A stretch of DNA of 64,000 nucleotides, taken from NCBI GenBank assembly GCA_963811905.1, contig CAWETK010000018.1:496001-560000 (forward strand). The letters run 5' to 3'. The stretch is from DATFVA01 sp963811905. Its GTDB lineage: Bacteria; Bacteroidota; Ignavibacteria; Ignavibacteriales; Ignavibacteriaceae. The notes below the pieces were generated by a model. The model worked only from the letters and a program-made list of their open reading frames with translations. It was not told where the DNA came from and searched no databases. The stretch's first letter is position 1; every line of letters begins with the position of its first letter. The position numbers and the translations under genes are program-made. Positions 9,728-18,153 of this stretch are shown here, one piece after another.

Positions 9728-10453
9728 ATGCGTTTTTCATTTTTAAAGATCCTGTTTATCATATTTTTTGCCTCAGCTGCTGCGCTCCTTGTAAATTACC
9801 TGCAGCCTGACGGTCTGCCTCTGATTAATGAAAATAAATTACAGGCTTCCGGTCCTGATGAAAAACTTGTTCCCCCGCCGCCTGCCGAAATTTCCGGAGG
9901 AAATAACAGAGACACTCTCAAACAGGATTTCAATAAAATAGCTGTAGAAAAGAATAAGGTTAAAGTTGATGAGGATCTGCTTCCGGAGTATAAATATAAA
10001 TCTGATTCAGATCTGTCTTCTAAAGATGATGTCCAGCTGCCGGATGCCAGACCCAAAGATGACGATGGTGTGAACCTGAGTGTTTTAACCAAAGACGTTT
10101 TCAATCAGCCGAGGCTAATTTCACTCGCACAGGCATACGAGTTATACAGGAATAAAATACTATTTATAGACGCCCGTGATCCGGAAGAATTTGAAGACGG
10201 TCATATCTCCGGAGCAATAAACCTGCCCTATTTTTCTATTGACGATTATATCAGCAGGCTTGATAAAGTCGACAAATCCGAACCGGTTGTAGCATATTGT
10301 GAAGGCGCCGACTGCGATATGAGTATCAGGTTAGGCAATGAACTTTTTTCAAGGGGATATAAAAAGGTATTCGTGTTCTTCGGCGGCTGGGAGGAATGGG
10401 AAAAGGCAAAGTATCCCGTAGTTACTTCCGATGTAAATATACAATTCAACTAA
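9728..10453 (+). CDS. Membrane-anchored rhodanese-domain protein
   Basis: 241 aa. One N-terminal hydrophobic segment (about residues 3-22) acts as an anchor or uncleaved signal. A low-complexity, Asp/Lys-rich linker of about 100 residues follows, then a rhodanese domain from about residue 135 with DARDPEEFEDGHISGAINLP and the active-site loop Y-C191-EGAD-C196. The catalytic Cys is present, and a second Cys in the same loop could form a disulfide. Probably faces the periplasm and handles sulfur or thiols. The stop codon touches the ATG of the MauE-like gene (TAA-ATG), so the two form a module. The molecular role is not known. Confidence 0.87.
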   Translation: MRFSFLKILFIIFFASAAALLVNYLQPDGLPLINENKLQASGPDEKLVPPPPAEISGGNNRDTLKQDFNKIAVEKNKVKVDEDLLPEYKYKSDSDLSSKDDVQLPDARPKDDDGVNLSVLTKDVFNQPRLISLAQAYELYRNKILFIDARDPEEFEDGHISGAINLPYFSIDDYISRLDKVDKSEPVVAYCEGADCDMSIRLGNELFSRGYKKVFVFFGGWEEWEKAKYPVVTSDVNIQFN

Positions 10454-10933
10454 ATGAAAAATTTTATTTCCAATAAATACCTTCTGCTGTTTATCCGGAT
10501 TGTTCTTGGATCTCTTTTTATTTATTCGGCTGCACTAAAGATAATGGATGCAGAATATTTCGCTAAGTCATTATATAATTACAGGATACTTCCCGCGGAA
10601 ACTTTAAATTTATTCGCACTTATTATTCCCTGGCTCGAACTTGTTATCGGTTTATTGCTTGTGCTCGGTATTTTCGTAAAGGAAAGTGCGCTCCTTGGAA
10701 GCATTCTTATGATAATATTTATTGCTGCTATTGTATCTGCTGTGGCAAGAGGCTTAGACATTGACTGCGGATGTTTCGGAACCAAAGACGGAACACGTGT
10801 GGGATTATTGAAGATTATAGAAGATCTGCTTATTCTCCTTGGCTTTATCTGGATAACCTTTTATGGTTCCGATTTTCTTGCCCTTACAAAATCTAAAAAA
10901 ATCAGTATGAATAAACCTGAATCCTCCTTTTAG
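10454..10933 (+). CDS. DoxX/MauE-family redox-associated membrane protein
   Basis: 159 aa with four predicted membrane helices (about residues 8-28, 50-70, 75-98 and 115-140). A conserved Cys motif, DIDCGCFG, sits between helices 3 and 4, which is characteristic of MauE/DoxX-type proteins that work with thiol chemistry. It begins right after the rhodanese gene stop, and its own stop overlaps by four bases the end of the convergent DnaE-like pseudogene. Likely partner of the rhodanese in periplasmic thiol or sulfur handling; that partnership is inference from the adjacency and the paired cysteines. Confidence 0.85.
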   Translation: MKNFISNKYLLLFIRIVLGSLFIYSAALKIMDAEYFAKSLYNYRILPAETLNLFALIIPWLELVIGLLLVLGIFVKESALLGSILMIIFIAAIVSAVARGLDIDCGCFGTKDGTRVGLLKIIEDLLILLGFIWITFYGSDFLALTKSKKISMNKPESSF

Positions 10934-12532
10934 CTATTCTTTGATATAGCATCCATTGTATCCCTTAGTACACCTAATGACCGCTGACTAAGCAAATCTA
11001 TTTTGACGAGCCCGAGATCTTCTATTGAATACATATCCGGCTGCGTAATAATCAATCCAAGCCCTTTATTCTTTGCATATTCCACTGCGGTGAAATTTGT
11101 TATCGGCCGGGGAGTAATAAGAATCCCCCCGGGATGGATACTCAGGTGTCTCGGAAACCCGGCAAGCCTCGGAAGCAAGGGCCACGATGGATTTCCATGG
11201 TTCAATCTCGAAATTAAGCGATCTTGATTCGGGAAACTTAGATGAAAGCTCCGACAGGTTCCTGGCATCCGTCCAGGGAATATATTTGCTGTACTTTGAG
11301 ATCTCATCATTCGTAAGTCCATAAGCTTTAGCAATTTCCCGGAATGCAGAACGAGCCCGAAATGTTACAGTCGTTGAGATCATAGCGACATTTTCATAGC
11401 CGTATTTATCGAAGACATATTTTACTATTTCATCTCTTTCTTTCCAGGAAAAATCGATATCGACATCCGGAGGACTGCTTCTTCCCTTATTCAGAAAACG
11501 TTCAAAATATAAGTTATATTTTATCGGATCAACATCAGTCAGACCAAGACAGTAAGAGACGATACTGTTTGCTGCGGAGCCTCTCCCGATAGTTACCATT
11601 CCCCTTTTTTTTGCTTCAGTAACTATGTCCCATACAACGAGGAAGTAATCCGTAAAATTCATTTCCTGAATTACACCCAGTTCCATTTTCAGCCGTTCAA
11701 TTGCTGCACTGGTAACAGGCGAATACCTCCGCTGCAGTCCTTCGCTGCATTTTTCCGACAGCAGTGAGAGTGAATCTGTACCCTGGGGAACATCAAACTT
11801 CGGGAATTTGTATTCATTCAGGCGCAGATCAACATTACAATTGTCAGCAATAAATTCCGTGTTATTTACTGCATCAGGAATGTTATTATAAATCTGCAGA
11901 AGCCGTGCGGTCTCTTTAAAGTAAAATTCTTTATCGGCTAATGCATTACCGGGCACATTATCCAGGGTGGTATTCAGCCTGATTGCAGATACAGCCTTAT
12001 GCAGATCATAATCCGAGGGATTGAGAAAATATACAGGACTGGATGCGGCTAACTTAATCCCCTTCTCTTTTGCGTATGCGTAGAGTTTCCTCGCGTAGAT
12101 TTTGTTCTTTTCTGTAATTATAAGCTCGGCGTAAACATTCTCCCGGTTCCCTGCCGCTTCAAGCAGCGGCATTGAAGGAGTAATAAAAAATAGATTATCC
12201 GGGGGATTTTCGATTAAAGTGATCAGTCTGAAATCGTCATTAAGCTTTCGTGAGGTTATAATTTTACATAATTCTTCGTATCCCTGGTTATTCCTGGCGA
12301 GCAGGAGAGCATAATCACTCTCATTTCCGGGCTGGTCGATCAGGCTGCCGTAGATCGGTTTAATACCTTTTTCAATTACAGCTTTTCCGAATTTAATTAA
12401 CCCGTACATTCCATTGGTATCCGTCAATGCGATCGACCTGAGACTGTTGGCGGCCGCTTTCTCAACAAGCTCTTCTATCCGGCAGGTACCTTTAAGAAGC
12501 GTATAATTGGAATGTACATGGAGCGGGGTCAT
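10930..12532 (-). pseudogene. Truncated, frameshifted DnaE-like DNA polymerase III alpha (PHP + palm only)
   Basis: Reading starts at the ATG at 12532 with a PHP domain (HVHSNYTLLKG) and continues into the C-family polymerase palm with PDVDIDFSW, which holds the first two catalytic aspartates, and the motif AANSIVSYCLG. Near 11160-11175 the frame breaks: one frame ends in unrelated residues at 11066, while the next frame continues the family sequence GFPRHLSIHPGG and reaches LVKIDLLSQRSLGV, which holds the third catalytic aspartate, before a stop at 10930. The sum is about 530 residues, roughly half of a DnaE. The rest of the fingers, the beta-clamp-binding region and the OB region are absent. 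The PHP site reads TDTNGMYG where many DnaE proteins have TDHGNMYG. Probably a non-functional remnant of an extra (DnaE2-like) polymerase. Last gene of the GT4-purD strand. Confidence 0.8.
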
Positions 12533-12595
12533 TTTCTAAACTGTTTTTCTCCGTAAACTAAAATAATGGGAGGATAAAATGAAGAGCTAAAAAAA

Positions 12596-13879
12596 TCAAG
12601 TCTCTCTTATTAAGGCTTTTATTCCTATATCGCGGCGATAGTACATATCCTTGAATTTTATTCGGCTTAATGCGCCATATGCAAGTGTCCGTGCCTTCTG
12701 AAGATCATTTTCTTCGAGTACAGCGGTCACACCTAAAACACGTCCGCCAGAGGTAAGGATTTGATTTTCCTTCTGAGCTGTACCGGCGTGAAATACAATC
12801 AGCTGAGCTGAGTTAATATCATCGAGACCCTGTATCTCCAATCCTTTATTATAACTGCCGGGATAACCTCCGGAAACAGCAACCACGCAGACGGCAGTGC
12901 CGCCGGAAAAGTCCACAGCATTCTTATCAAGTTTTCCCGATGCCGCTGAATATAACAGTTTAAGAAAGTCGCCCGCGACGAGCGGAAGAACTGCCTGTGT
13001 TTCGGGATCGCCGAACCTGCAGTTGAACTCTACTACTTTCGGTCCTTCTGAAGTAATCATCAATCCCGCATAAAGACATCCTGAAAATTTTCTCCCCTCT
13101 TTTTTCATTCCTGCTAATACAGGCTCGATTATTTTTGTCTTTACCTCACGCAGCACCGAACCGGTTATAACGGGAGCCGGAGAATACGCCCCCATTCCGC
13201 CGGTGTTTTTTCCCGTATCGCCTTCGCCTATTCTTTTATGGTCCTGCGATGAAGGCAGAAGGACATAATCCTCTCCATCAGTTACAGCCAGTATCGAAGC
13301 TTCTTCACCTTCAAGGAACTCTTCAATTATGATTTTACTGCCTGCCGTACCGAATGTCTTTTCAACGAATATTTCTTTAAGAGCAGTTTCGGCTTCGAAG
13401 AAATTACTGCAGATGATCACTCCTTTACCTGCAGCCAGGCCGTCAGCCTTGATCACAGCAGGAAATTTATAATCCTTAAGGTAAGCAGAAGCATCCTGAA
13501 ATTCCGTATTATCAAATTCTTTATATGCAGCGGTGGGTACGGAGTACTTGTCCATCAATTCCTTTGCGAACGATTTGCTCCCTTCAATTTCTGCAGCTTT
13601 ACTGTCGGGTCCGAACACCTTAATATTTTGAGATCTCAGAAAATCCGCCAGTCCTTCTACAAGGGGCTGTTCAGGTCCAATTACCACAAGGTCAATATCA
13701 TTTGCTTTACAGAAATCCGCAGTACTTTGATTGCCCGGATCAAGTTTAACATTCTTCCCTATAGCTGCCGTACCGGGATTTCCCGGACTTATAAACAATA
13801 GTTTTAATAATTTACTTTTGGATATACTCCAGGCAAGTGCGTGTTCTCTTCCCCCCGATCCCAAAACAAGTACATTCAT
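12596..13879 (-). CDS. purD: Phosphoribosylamine--glycine ligase
   Basis: ATP-grasp enzyme of purine synthesis: phosphoribosylamine + glycine + ATP gives GAR. 427 aa, the usual length. The N-terminal GSGGREHALAW, the ATP-grasp loop KADGLAAGKGV and the metal-binding VEFNCRFGDPETQ are all present. The start ATG at 13879 abuts the stop of the upstream glycosyltransferase, so translation is probably coupled. guaB, another purine gene, lies upstream on the same strand. Confidence 0.97.
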   Translation of the reverse strand: MNVLVLGSGGREHALAWSISKSKLLKLLFISPGNPGTAAIGKNVKLDPGNQSTADFCKANDIDLVVIGPEQPLVEGLADFLRSQNIKVFGPDSKAAEIEGSKSFAKELMDKYSVPTAAYKEFDNTEFQDASAYLKDYKFPAVIKADGLAAGKGVIICSNFFEAETALKEIFVEKTFGTAGSKIIIEEFLEGEEASILAVTDGEDYVLLPSSQDHKRIGEGDTGKNTGGMGAYSPAPVITGSVLREVKTKIIEPVLAGMKKEGRKFSGCLYAGLMITSEGPKVVEFNCRFGDPETQAVLPLVAGDFLKLLYSAASGKLDKNAVDFSGGTAVCVVAVSGGYPGSYNKGLEIQGLDDINSAQLIVFHAGTAQKENQILTSGGRVLGVTAVLEENDLQKARTLAYGALSRIKFKDMYYRRDIGIKALIRET

Positions 13880-15163
13880 CTAAATTTCTGCCTTAATTAA
13901 AAATTGAAACTGCTTTGTGAGCATCTCGGTTAAATAATCTCTCCTGTGCTTTTCTATGAATTCTTCGTGAGGTACGGGGAGACTGTTATTGGTATACATT
14001 TCATAAGCAGTCAGAATAGCAGTCTTAATACTATCAACATCATACGGGTCGGTGATAAATGCAGCCCCGTATTCTTCCATCGCAGTTTTTAAGGCTCCCG
14101 CGGGAACCGAAGCAATTATCGGTTTCCTGGAGCCGAAATATTCAAAAGATTTACCGGTAGATACTGTATCGGCATTCTTACGGTCGCCTACCATTACCCA
14201 TAGCACATCACTGCTCATAAGTTTAACGAGAGAGTCTTTGTGATCAAGGTAGCCATGTTCCTTAACAAAGCTTTGCAGATCAAGCTTCCGTGCAAGTTTC
14301 CGATTTTCATTCCGCAGCAGACCGATAAAATGAAGTTCAATGTTAGCTGCGATATCGGGTCTCTCCAGCGACAATTTCTTAAAAGCACGTAAGAAATATT
14401 TCGGCGTAATAAATTCATAGAAAATACCCGAATAGGTCAACCTCATTTTATTATTATTCTTTTTCTCGGGTGTAATACTCTGAAAGTCCTGCGGGTCAAA
14501 CCCCTGAGGAATTATATAGACGTCCTCAAAAGTTAAAAACCCATACCTTTTCATAATTTTTTCTTTCATCCGCCTGTTGATCACGATGATCCTGTCGGCC
14601 GCCTTTAATACATCATACTCCATCTGCTTATGAAGATAGCTGTGCAGCGGAGTAGGGTAAAAGGCGAACTGGTTGCCGTACCATAAATCCCTGTAGTCAA
14701 TTACCAGTGGAAGATTGAATTCCTTTTTCAGTTTAACAGCAAGTTCAAATGAAGAAAAAGGAGGAGCGCTCACGAAGATCATTTCAAATTCTTCATCTTT
14801 CAGTAATTTTCTTGCAGCAGGAAGAGCTTTAGAACTCCACGATTTTTTATTATCGGGAATATAGAACACAGCGCTCAGTCTGCTTAATAATTTTCTTATC
14901 CATTCCGGGGGAATCTTAACAGTCCCCTGCTTACTAAGCTTTGAATTAATTTCATTTCCCTTTGCACGTACTATCCTTACGTTGGCACTTTGTGCTTCTT
15001 TAAGGAGAGATTCGTCGTGAGCATAATAGGCAGTTGATTCCGTGGTAAGTACTACAGGGTCCCAGTTGTACTGCTTCATATACTTGGTAAATTTGAAAGT
15101 CCGCTGTACACCGCTCAGACCCATAGGCGGAAAATAGTACGAAATCACCAGTACCTTGAACAT
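13880..15163 (-). CDS. Family 4 glycosyltransferase (GT-B fold)
   Basis: 427 aa. N-terminal Rossmann domain with ISYYFPPMGLSGVQRTFKF, typical of GT4 enzymes that act on cell-surface glycans. The middle part has VIDYRDLWYG and IVINRRMKEKIMKRYG, and the C-terminal nucleotide-sugar domain has YIIPQGFDPQDF, then GYLDHKDSLVKLMSSDVLWVM and STGKSFEYFGSRKPIIA. It has no signal peptide and acts in the cytoplasm on a lipid-linked or envelope acceptor; donor and acceptor unknown. Co-directional and contiguous with purD (no gap), though the two are not functionally linked in an obvious way. Confidence 0.9.
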   Translation of the reverse strand: MFKVLVISYYFPPMGLSGVQRTFKFTKYMKQYNWDPVVLTTESTAYYAHDESLLKEAQSANVRIVRAKGNEINSKLSKQGTVKIPPEWIRKLLSRLSAVFYIPDNKKSWSSKALPAARKLLKDEEFEMIFVSAPPFSSFELAVKLKKEFNLPLVIDYRDLWYGNQFAFYPTPLHSYLHKQMEYDVLKAADRIIVINRRMKEKIMKRYGFLTFEDVYIIPQGFDPQDFQSITPEKKNNNKMRLTYSGIFYEFITPKYFLRAFKKLSLERPDIAANIELHFIGLLRNENRKLARKLDLQSFVKEHGYLDHKDSLVKLMSSDVLWVMVGDRKNADTVSTGKSFEYFGSRKPIIASVPAGALKTAMEEYGAAFITDPYDVDSIKTAILTAYEMYTNNSLPVPHEEFIEKHRRDYLTEMLTKQFQFLIKAEI

Positions 15164-15188
15164 AGCACTCCCTTTTTAATGACACTGG

Positions 15189-15243
15189 GCGAAACAGGGT
15201 TACGCTGTACAATTTCGGGAAGCGAAACAGCGTTTCGCTTTAC
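15189..15243. repeat. Two units of the GCGAAACAG palindromic repeat
   Basis: Lies in the 117-base gap between guaB and the GT4 gene. One unit is degenerate (GCGAAACAGGGTTACGC) and one is perfect (GCGAAACAGCGTTTCGC). The same palindrome occurs five times at 26946-27090. Each unit can fold into a 7-bp hairpin. Likely REP/BIME-like. Confidence 0.7.
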
Positions 15244-15280
15244 ATTTTCATACAACAGCTTTAATACGTGCATAAACATT

Positions 15281-16750
15281 TTATGAATGATAATTAGGTG
15301 CTTCTTTTGTAATAATCACATCATGAGGATGACTTTCTTTCAGTCCTGCCAGGGTTATCTTAATAAACTTTGTTTTTGTCTTAAGCTGGTGAATTTTACT
15401 TACACCGCAATAACCCATAGCAGCCCTCAATCCTCCGGTCAATTGCAATATAGTATCGGACAATGAACCTTTATACGGAACCCTTCCCTCAACTCCTTCA
15501 GGAACAAGTTTTGCAATATCCTCTTCAGCATCCTGGAAATAACGGTCCCTGCTTCCTTGTTTCATAGCAGAAAGAGAGCCCATCCCCCTGTAATGCTTAA
15601 AACTTCTGCCTTCAAATAAGATTGTCTCACCCGGACTTTCCTCCACACCGGCAAACAAACCACCGATCATTACTGAATCTGCTCCTGCAGCGAGCGCTTT
15701 GGGCACATCACCAGTCTGTTTAATGCCGCCATCTGCTATCAATGGTATTCCCTTTGATTTCACTGCTCTGAAAACATCCTGTATAGCGGTGATCTGCGGA
15801 ATACCCACACCGGCAACGACTCTTGTAGTGCATATTGAACCGGGACCTATACCGACTTTTACAGCATCAACCTTACAATTAATAAGATCAAGTGCTGCCT
15901 CATAAGTGCCTATATTTCCGGCAATTAGCTGCGCATATTTAAATTTCTTTCTTGCTTCTTTTACCATCTTTAAGACACCTAATGAATGTCCGTGTGCAGT
16001 ATCAATTACTATTGTATCGGCGCCGGCATTAAGAAGCGATTCTATTCTTTCAATTGTATCGGATGTTACACCGACGGCTGCTCCCACTCTCAGTCTTCCG
16101 TGTTCATCCTTACAGGCGTGAGGGTGCTTTTTCTTTTTCTGAATATCCTTAAAAGTAATCAATCCCTTAAGTATTCCTTCCTTATTAACCACCGGAAGCT
16201 TTTCGATCTTATATTTCTGCAGAAGTGTTTCAGCTTTTTCGAGTGTAGTACCTACAGGAGCAGTAATCAATCCTTCTGTGGTCATAATATCCTTAACAAC
16301 TGTTTTACGGTTGGGTTCAAACCGGAGATCGCGGTTAGTTAATATCCCTACAAGTTTTCCGCCGTTACTTACAATAGGTATTCCTGATATGCGGTATTTT
16401 TTCATTATATCGAGGGCATCACCTATAGTCTTATCGGGGCTCAAAGTAACCGGATTCTGGATCATACCGCTTTCTGATCTTTTAACACGGTCGACTTCAG
16501 TACTCTGATCCTCAATAGACATATTTTTATGAAGTATCCCGATCCCGCCTTCACGTGCCAGTGCAATTGCAAGGGCCGATTCGGTTACAGTATCCATTGC
16601 TGCTGAAACTATCGGAATATTCAATTTAATATCAGGGGTCAGAATAGTTGCAAGATCAGTTTCCCTCGGCAGGATTGAAGATTTCCCGGGCACAAGGAGA
16701 ACGTCATCAAAAGTTAAACCTTCTCTGATACTATATTCAGATTCTTTCAT
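15281..16750 (-). CDS. guaB: Inosine-5'-monophosphate dehydrogenase
   Basis: Oxidises IMP to XMP with NAD+, the committed step to GMP. 489 aa, normal length. The TIM-barrel has DDVLLVPGKSS at the N-terminus and the catalytic Cys C307 in GPGSICTTRVVAGVG. Two CBS domains (about residues 95-205) are inserted, which in this family bind adenine and guanine nucleotides for feedback. The C-terminal flap RYFQDAEEDIAKLVPEGVEG is complete. Followed downstream by the GT4-purD genes after a palindromic repeat; the acyl-CoA dehydrogenase gene lies just upstream (22 bases), so they may share a transcript. Confidence 0.97.
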   Translation of the reverse strand: MKESEYSIREGLTFDDVLLVPGKSSILPRETDLATILTPDIKLNIPIVSAAMDTVTESALAIALAREGGIGILHKNMSIEDQSTEVDRVKRSESGMIQNPVTLSPDKTIGDALDIMKKYRISGIPIVSNGGKLVGILTNRDLRFEPNRKTVVKDIMTTEGLITAPVGTTLEKAETLLQKYKIEKLPVVNKEGILKGLITFKDIQKKKKHPHACKDEHGRLRVGAAVGVTSDTIERIESLLNAGADTIVIDTAHGHSLGVLKMVKEARKKFKYAQLIAGNIGTYEAALDLINCKVDAVKVGIGPGSICTTRVVAGVGIPQITAIQDVFRAVKSKGIPLIADGGIKQTGDVPKALAAGADSVMIGGLFAGVEESPGETILFEGRSFKHYRGMGSLSAMKQGSRDRYFQDAEEDIAKLVPEGVEGRVPYKGSLSDTILQLTGGLRAAMGYCGVSKIHQLKTKTKFIKITLAGLKESHPHDVIITKEAPNYHS

Positions 16751-16772
16751 ACACCTTCTTTCATATTATTTG

Positions 16773-17942
16773 TTAATCGTATGCCGGGAAACCGGTAATA
16801 TCCTCACCAACAATCAAAGTATGCATCTCGTGGGTTCCTTCATAAGTCTTTACCGATTCCAGGTTTGCCGAATGCCTCATTACAGGATATTCATCAAGTA
16901 TACCATTAGCTCCGAAAATTTCCCTTGAGATCCTTGCAATCTCCAGAGCTTTCTCGCAATTATTTCTTTTAGCCAGTGACACCTGGGTATGCTTCATAGT
17001 GCCGTTATCTTTCATCCTTCCCAGCTGCAGGTTCAATAGTTGTGCTTTGGTAATTTCGGTTACCATATAGACAAGTTTTTCCTGGGTCATCTGGTATGCT
17101 GCTATCGGTTTACTGAATTGCACCCTGGATCTGGAGTAATTTAAAGCCGCATCGTAGCAGGCCATCATAGAACCAACCACACCCCAGGCGATTCCATATC
17201 TTGCCTGGTTCAGACACATCAATGCATTTTTCAATCCTTCTGTCTCAGGCAGAAGATTCTTTTCCGGGACGAAGACATTGTCAAAAATCAGTTCTGAAGT
17301 AACCGAGGCTCTTAAAGAATGTTTTCCTTTCATCTCAGGAGCAGTGAAGCCCTCAAATGATTTTTCCACAAGAAAACCTCTGACTATACCATCAAGCTTG
17401 GCCCATACAACGGCTACATCTGCAATGGTGCCGTTTGTAATCCACATCTTAGCTCCGTTTAACCTGTATCCGCCCTCAGCTTTTTCAGCTTTAGTAATCA
17501 TACCTCCGGGATTGGAGCCGAAATCAGGTTCAGTAAGACCAAAGCATCCAATCTTCTCACCCTTTGCCAGCAGGGGCAGCCAATGATTCTTCTGATCTTC
17601 ACTGCCGAAAGTAAATATGGGATACATTACGAGGGCGCTCTGAACAGAGACAAAACTTCTTAATCCGCTATCGCCCCTTTCAAGCTCCTGCATAACCAGA
17701 CCATAAGCCACATTATTCATATCTGCACAGCCGTATTCCTGCGGAAGGTTGGAACCAAACAATCCTATTTCTCCCATTTTCGGGATGAGTCCTATCGGGA
17801 ATTCCGATTTACGGTTAAACTCTTCAATAATAGGAATAACTTCATCCGATACAAATTCTCTTACAGTATTCCTGATCATTATCTCTTCTTCGGATAAAAG
17901 AGATTCTATATTATAGTAATCCACACCCACAAACCTGGTCAT
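16773..17942 (-). CDS. Acyl-CoA dehydrogenase, glutaryl-CoA dehydrogenase-like
   Basis: 389-aa FAD-dependent acyl-CoA dehydrogenase. It has the family signatures FGLTEPDFGSNPGG and KMWITNGTIADV, a flavin-binding C-terminal half (RVQFSKPIAAYQ), and the catalytic base E368 in TYEGTHEMH. The residue R95 in GLRSFVSVQSAL matches the arginine that in glutaryl-CoA dehydrogenases binds the terminal carboxylate, so glutaryl-CoA (lysine/tryptophan breakdown) is the best guess. A short-chain substrate without decarboxylation cannot be excluded. Cytoplasmic; electrons would pass to ETF. Lies 22 bases upstream of guaB on the same strand. Confidence 0.9.
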   Translation of the reverse strand: MTRFVGVDYYNIESLLSEEEIMIRNTVREFVSDEVIPIIEEFNRKSEFPIGLIPKMGEIGLFGSNLPQEYGCADMNNVAYGLVMQELERGDSGLRSFVSVQSALVMYPIFTFGSEDQKNHWLPLLAKGEKIGCFGLTEPDFGSNPGGMITKAEKAEGGYRLNGAKMWITNGTIADVAVVWAKLDGIVRGFLVEKSFEGFTAPEMKGKHSLRASVTSELIFDNVFVPEKNLLPETEGLKNALMCLNQARYGIAWGVVGSMMACYDAALNYSRSRVQFSKPIAAYQMTQEKLVYMVTEITKAQLLNLQLGRMKDNGTMKHTQVSLAKRNNCEKALEIARISREIFGANGILDEYPVMRHSANLESVKTYEGTHEMHTLIVGEDITGFPAYD

Positions 17943-18063
17943 TTATTCCTCAGTTACAAGTAAAAATTTAATCATTAAAATTAAAGGATATAGGGAAGAC
18001 AAGCAAACTTTGAACATACGGGATGAGATAATTAAACAGCCGGAGATGGGGTATTAAATTTAA

Positions 18064-18083
18064 GAACTTCGTAAATGAAGTTC
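18064..18083. repeat. 7-bp inverted repeat GAACTTC/GAAGTTC
   Basis: Perfect small palindrome with a 6-base loop in the 211-base gap between the acyl-CoA dehydrogenase and the T9SS protein gene. No T-run; looks like an intergenic palindromic element. Confidence 0.45.
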
Positions 18084-18114
18084 CTACATCAAGTTCTTCC
18101 GCCATCCGAAACAG

Positions 18115-18145
18115 GCAGAGCCCTGCTTAAACGACAGGGCTCTGC
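18115..18145 (-). terminator. Strong hairpin after the T9SS surface protein gene
   Basis: Perfect 11-bp inverted repeat GCAGAGCCCTG / CAGGGCTCTGC with a 9-base loop, starting 9 bases past the stop codon of the gene at 18154. There is no clear T-run, so it may stabilise the mRNA end or work with a factor rather than act as a pure intrinsic terminator. Confidence 0.6.
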
Positions 18146-18153
18146 ACAATAAA

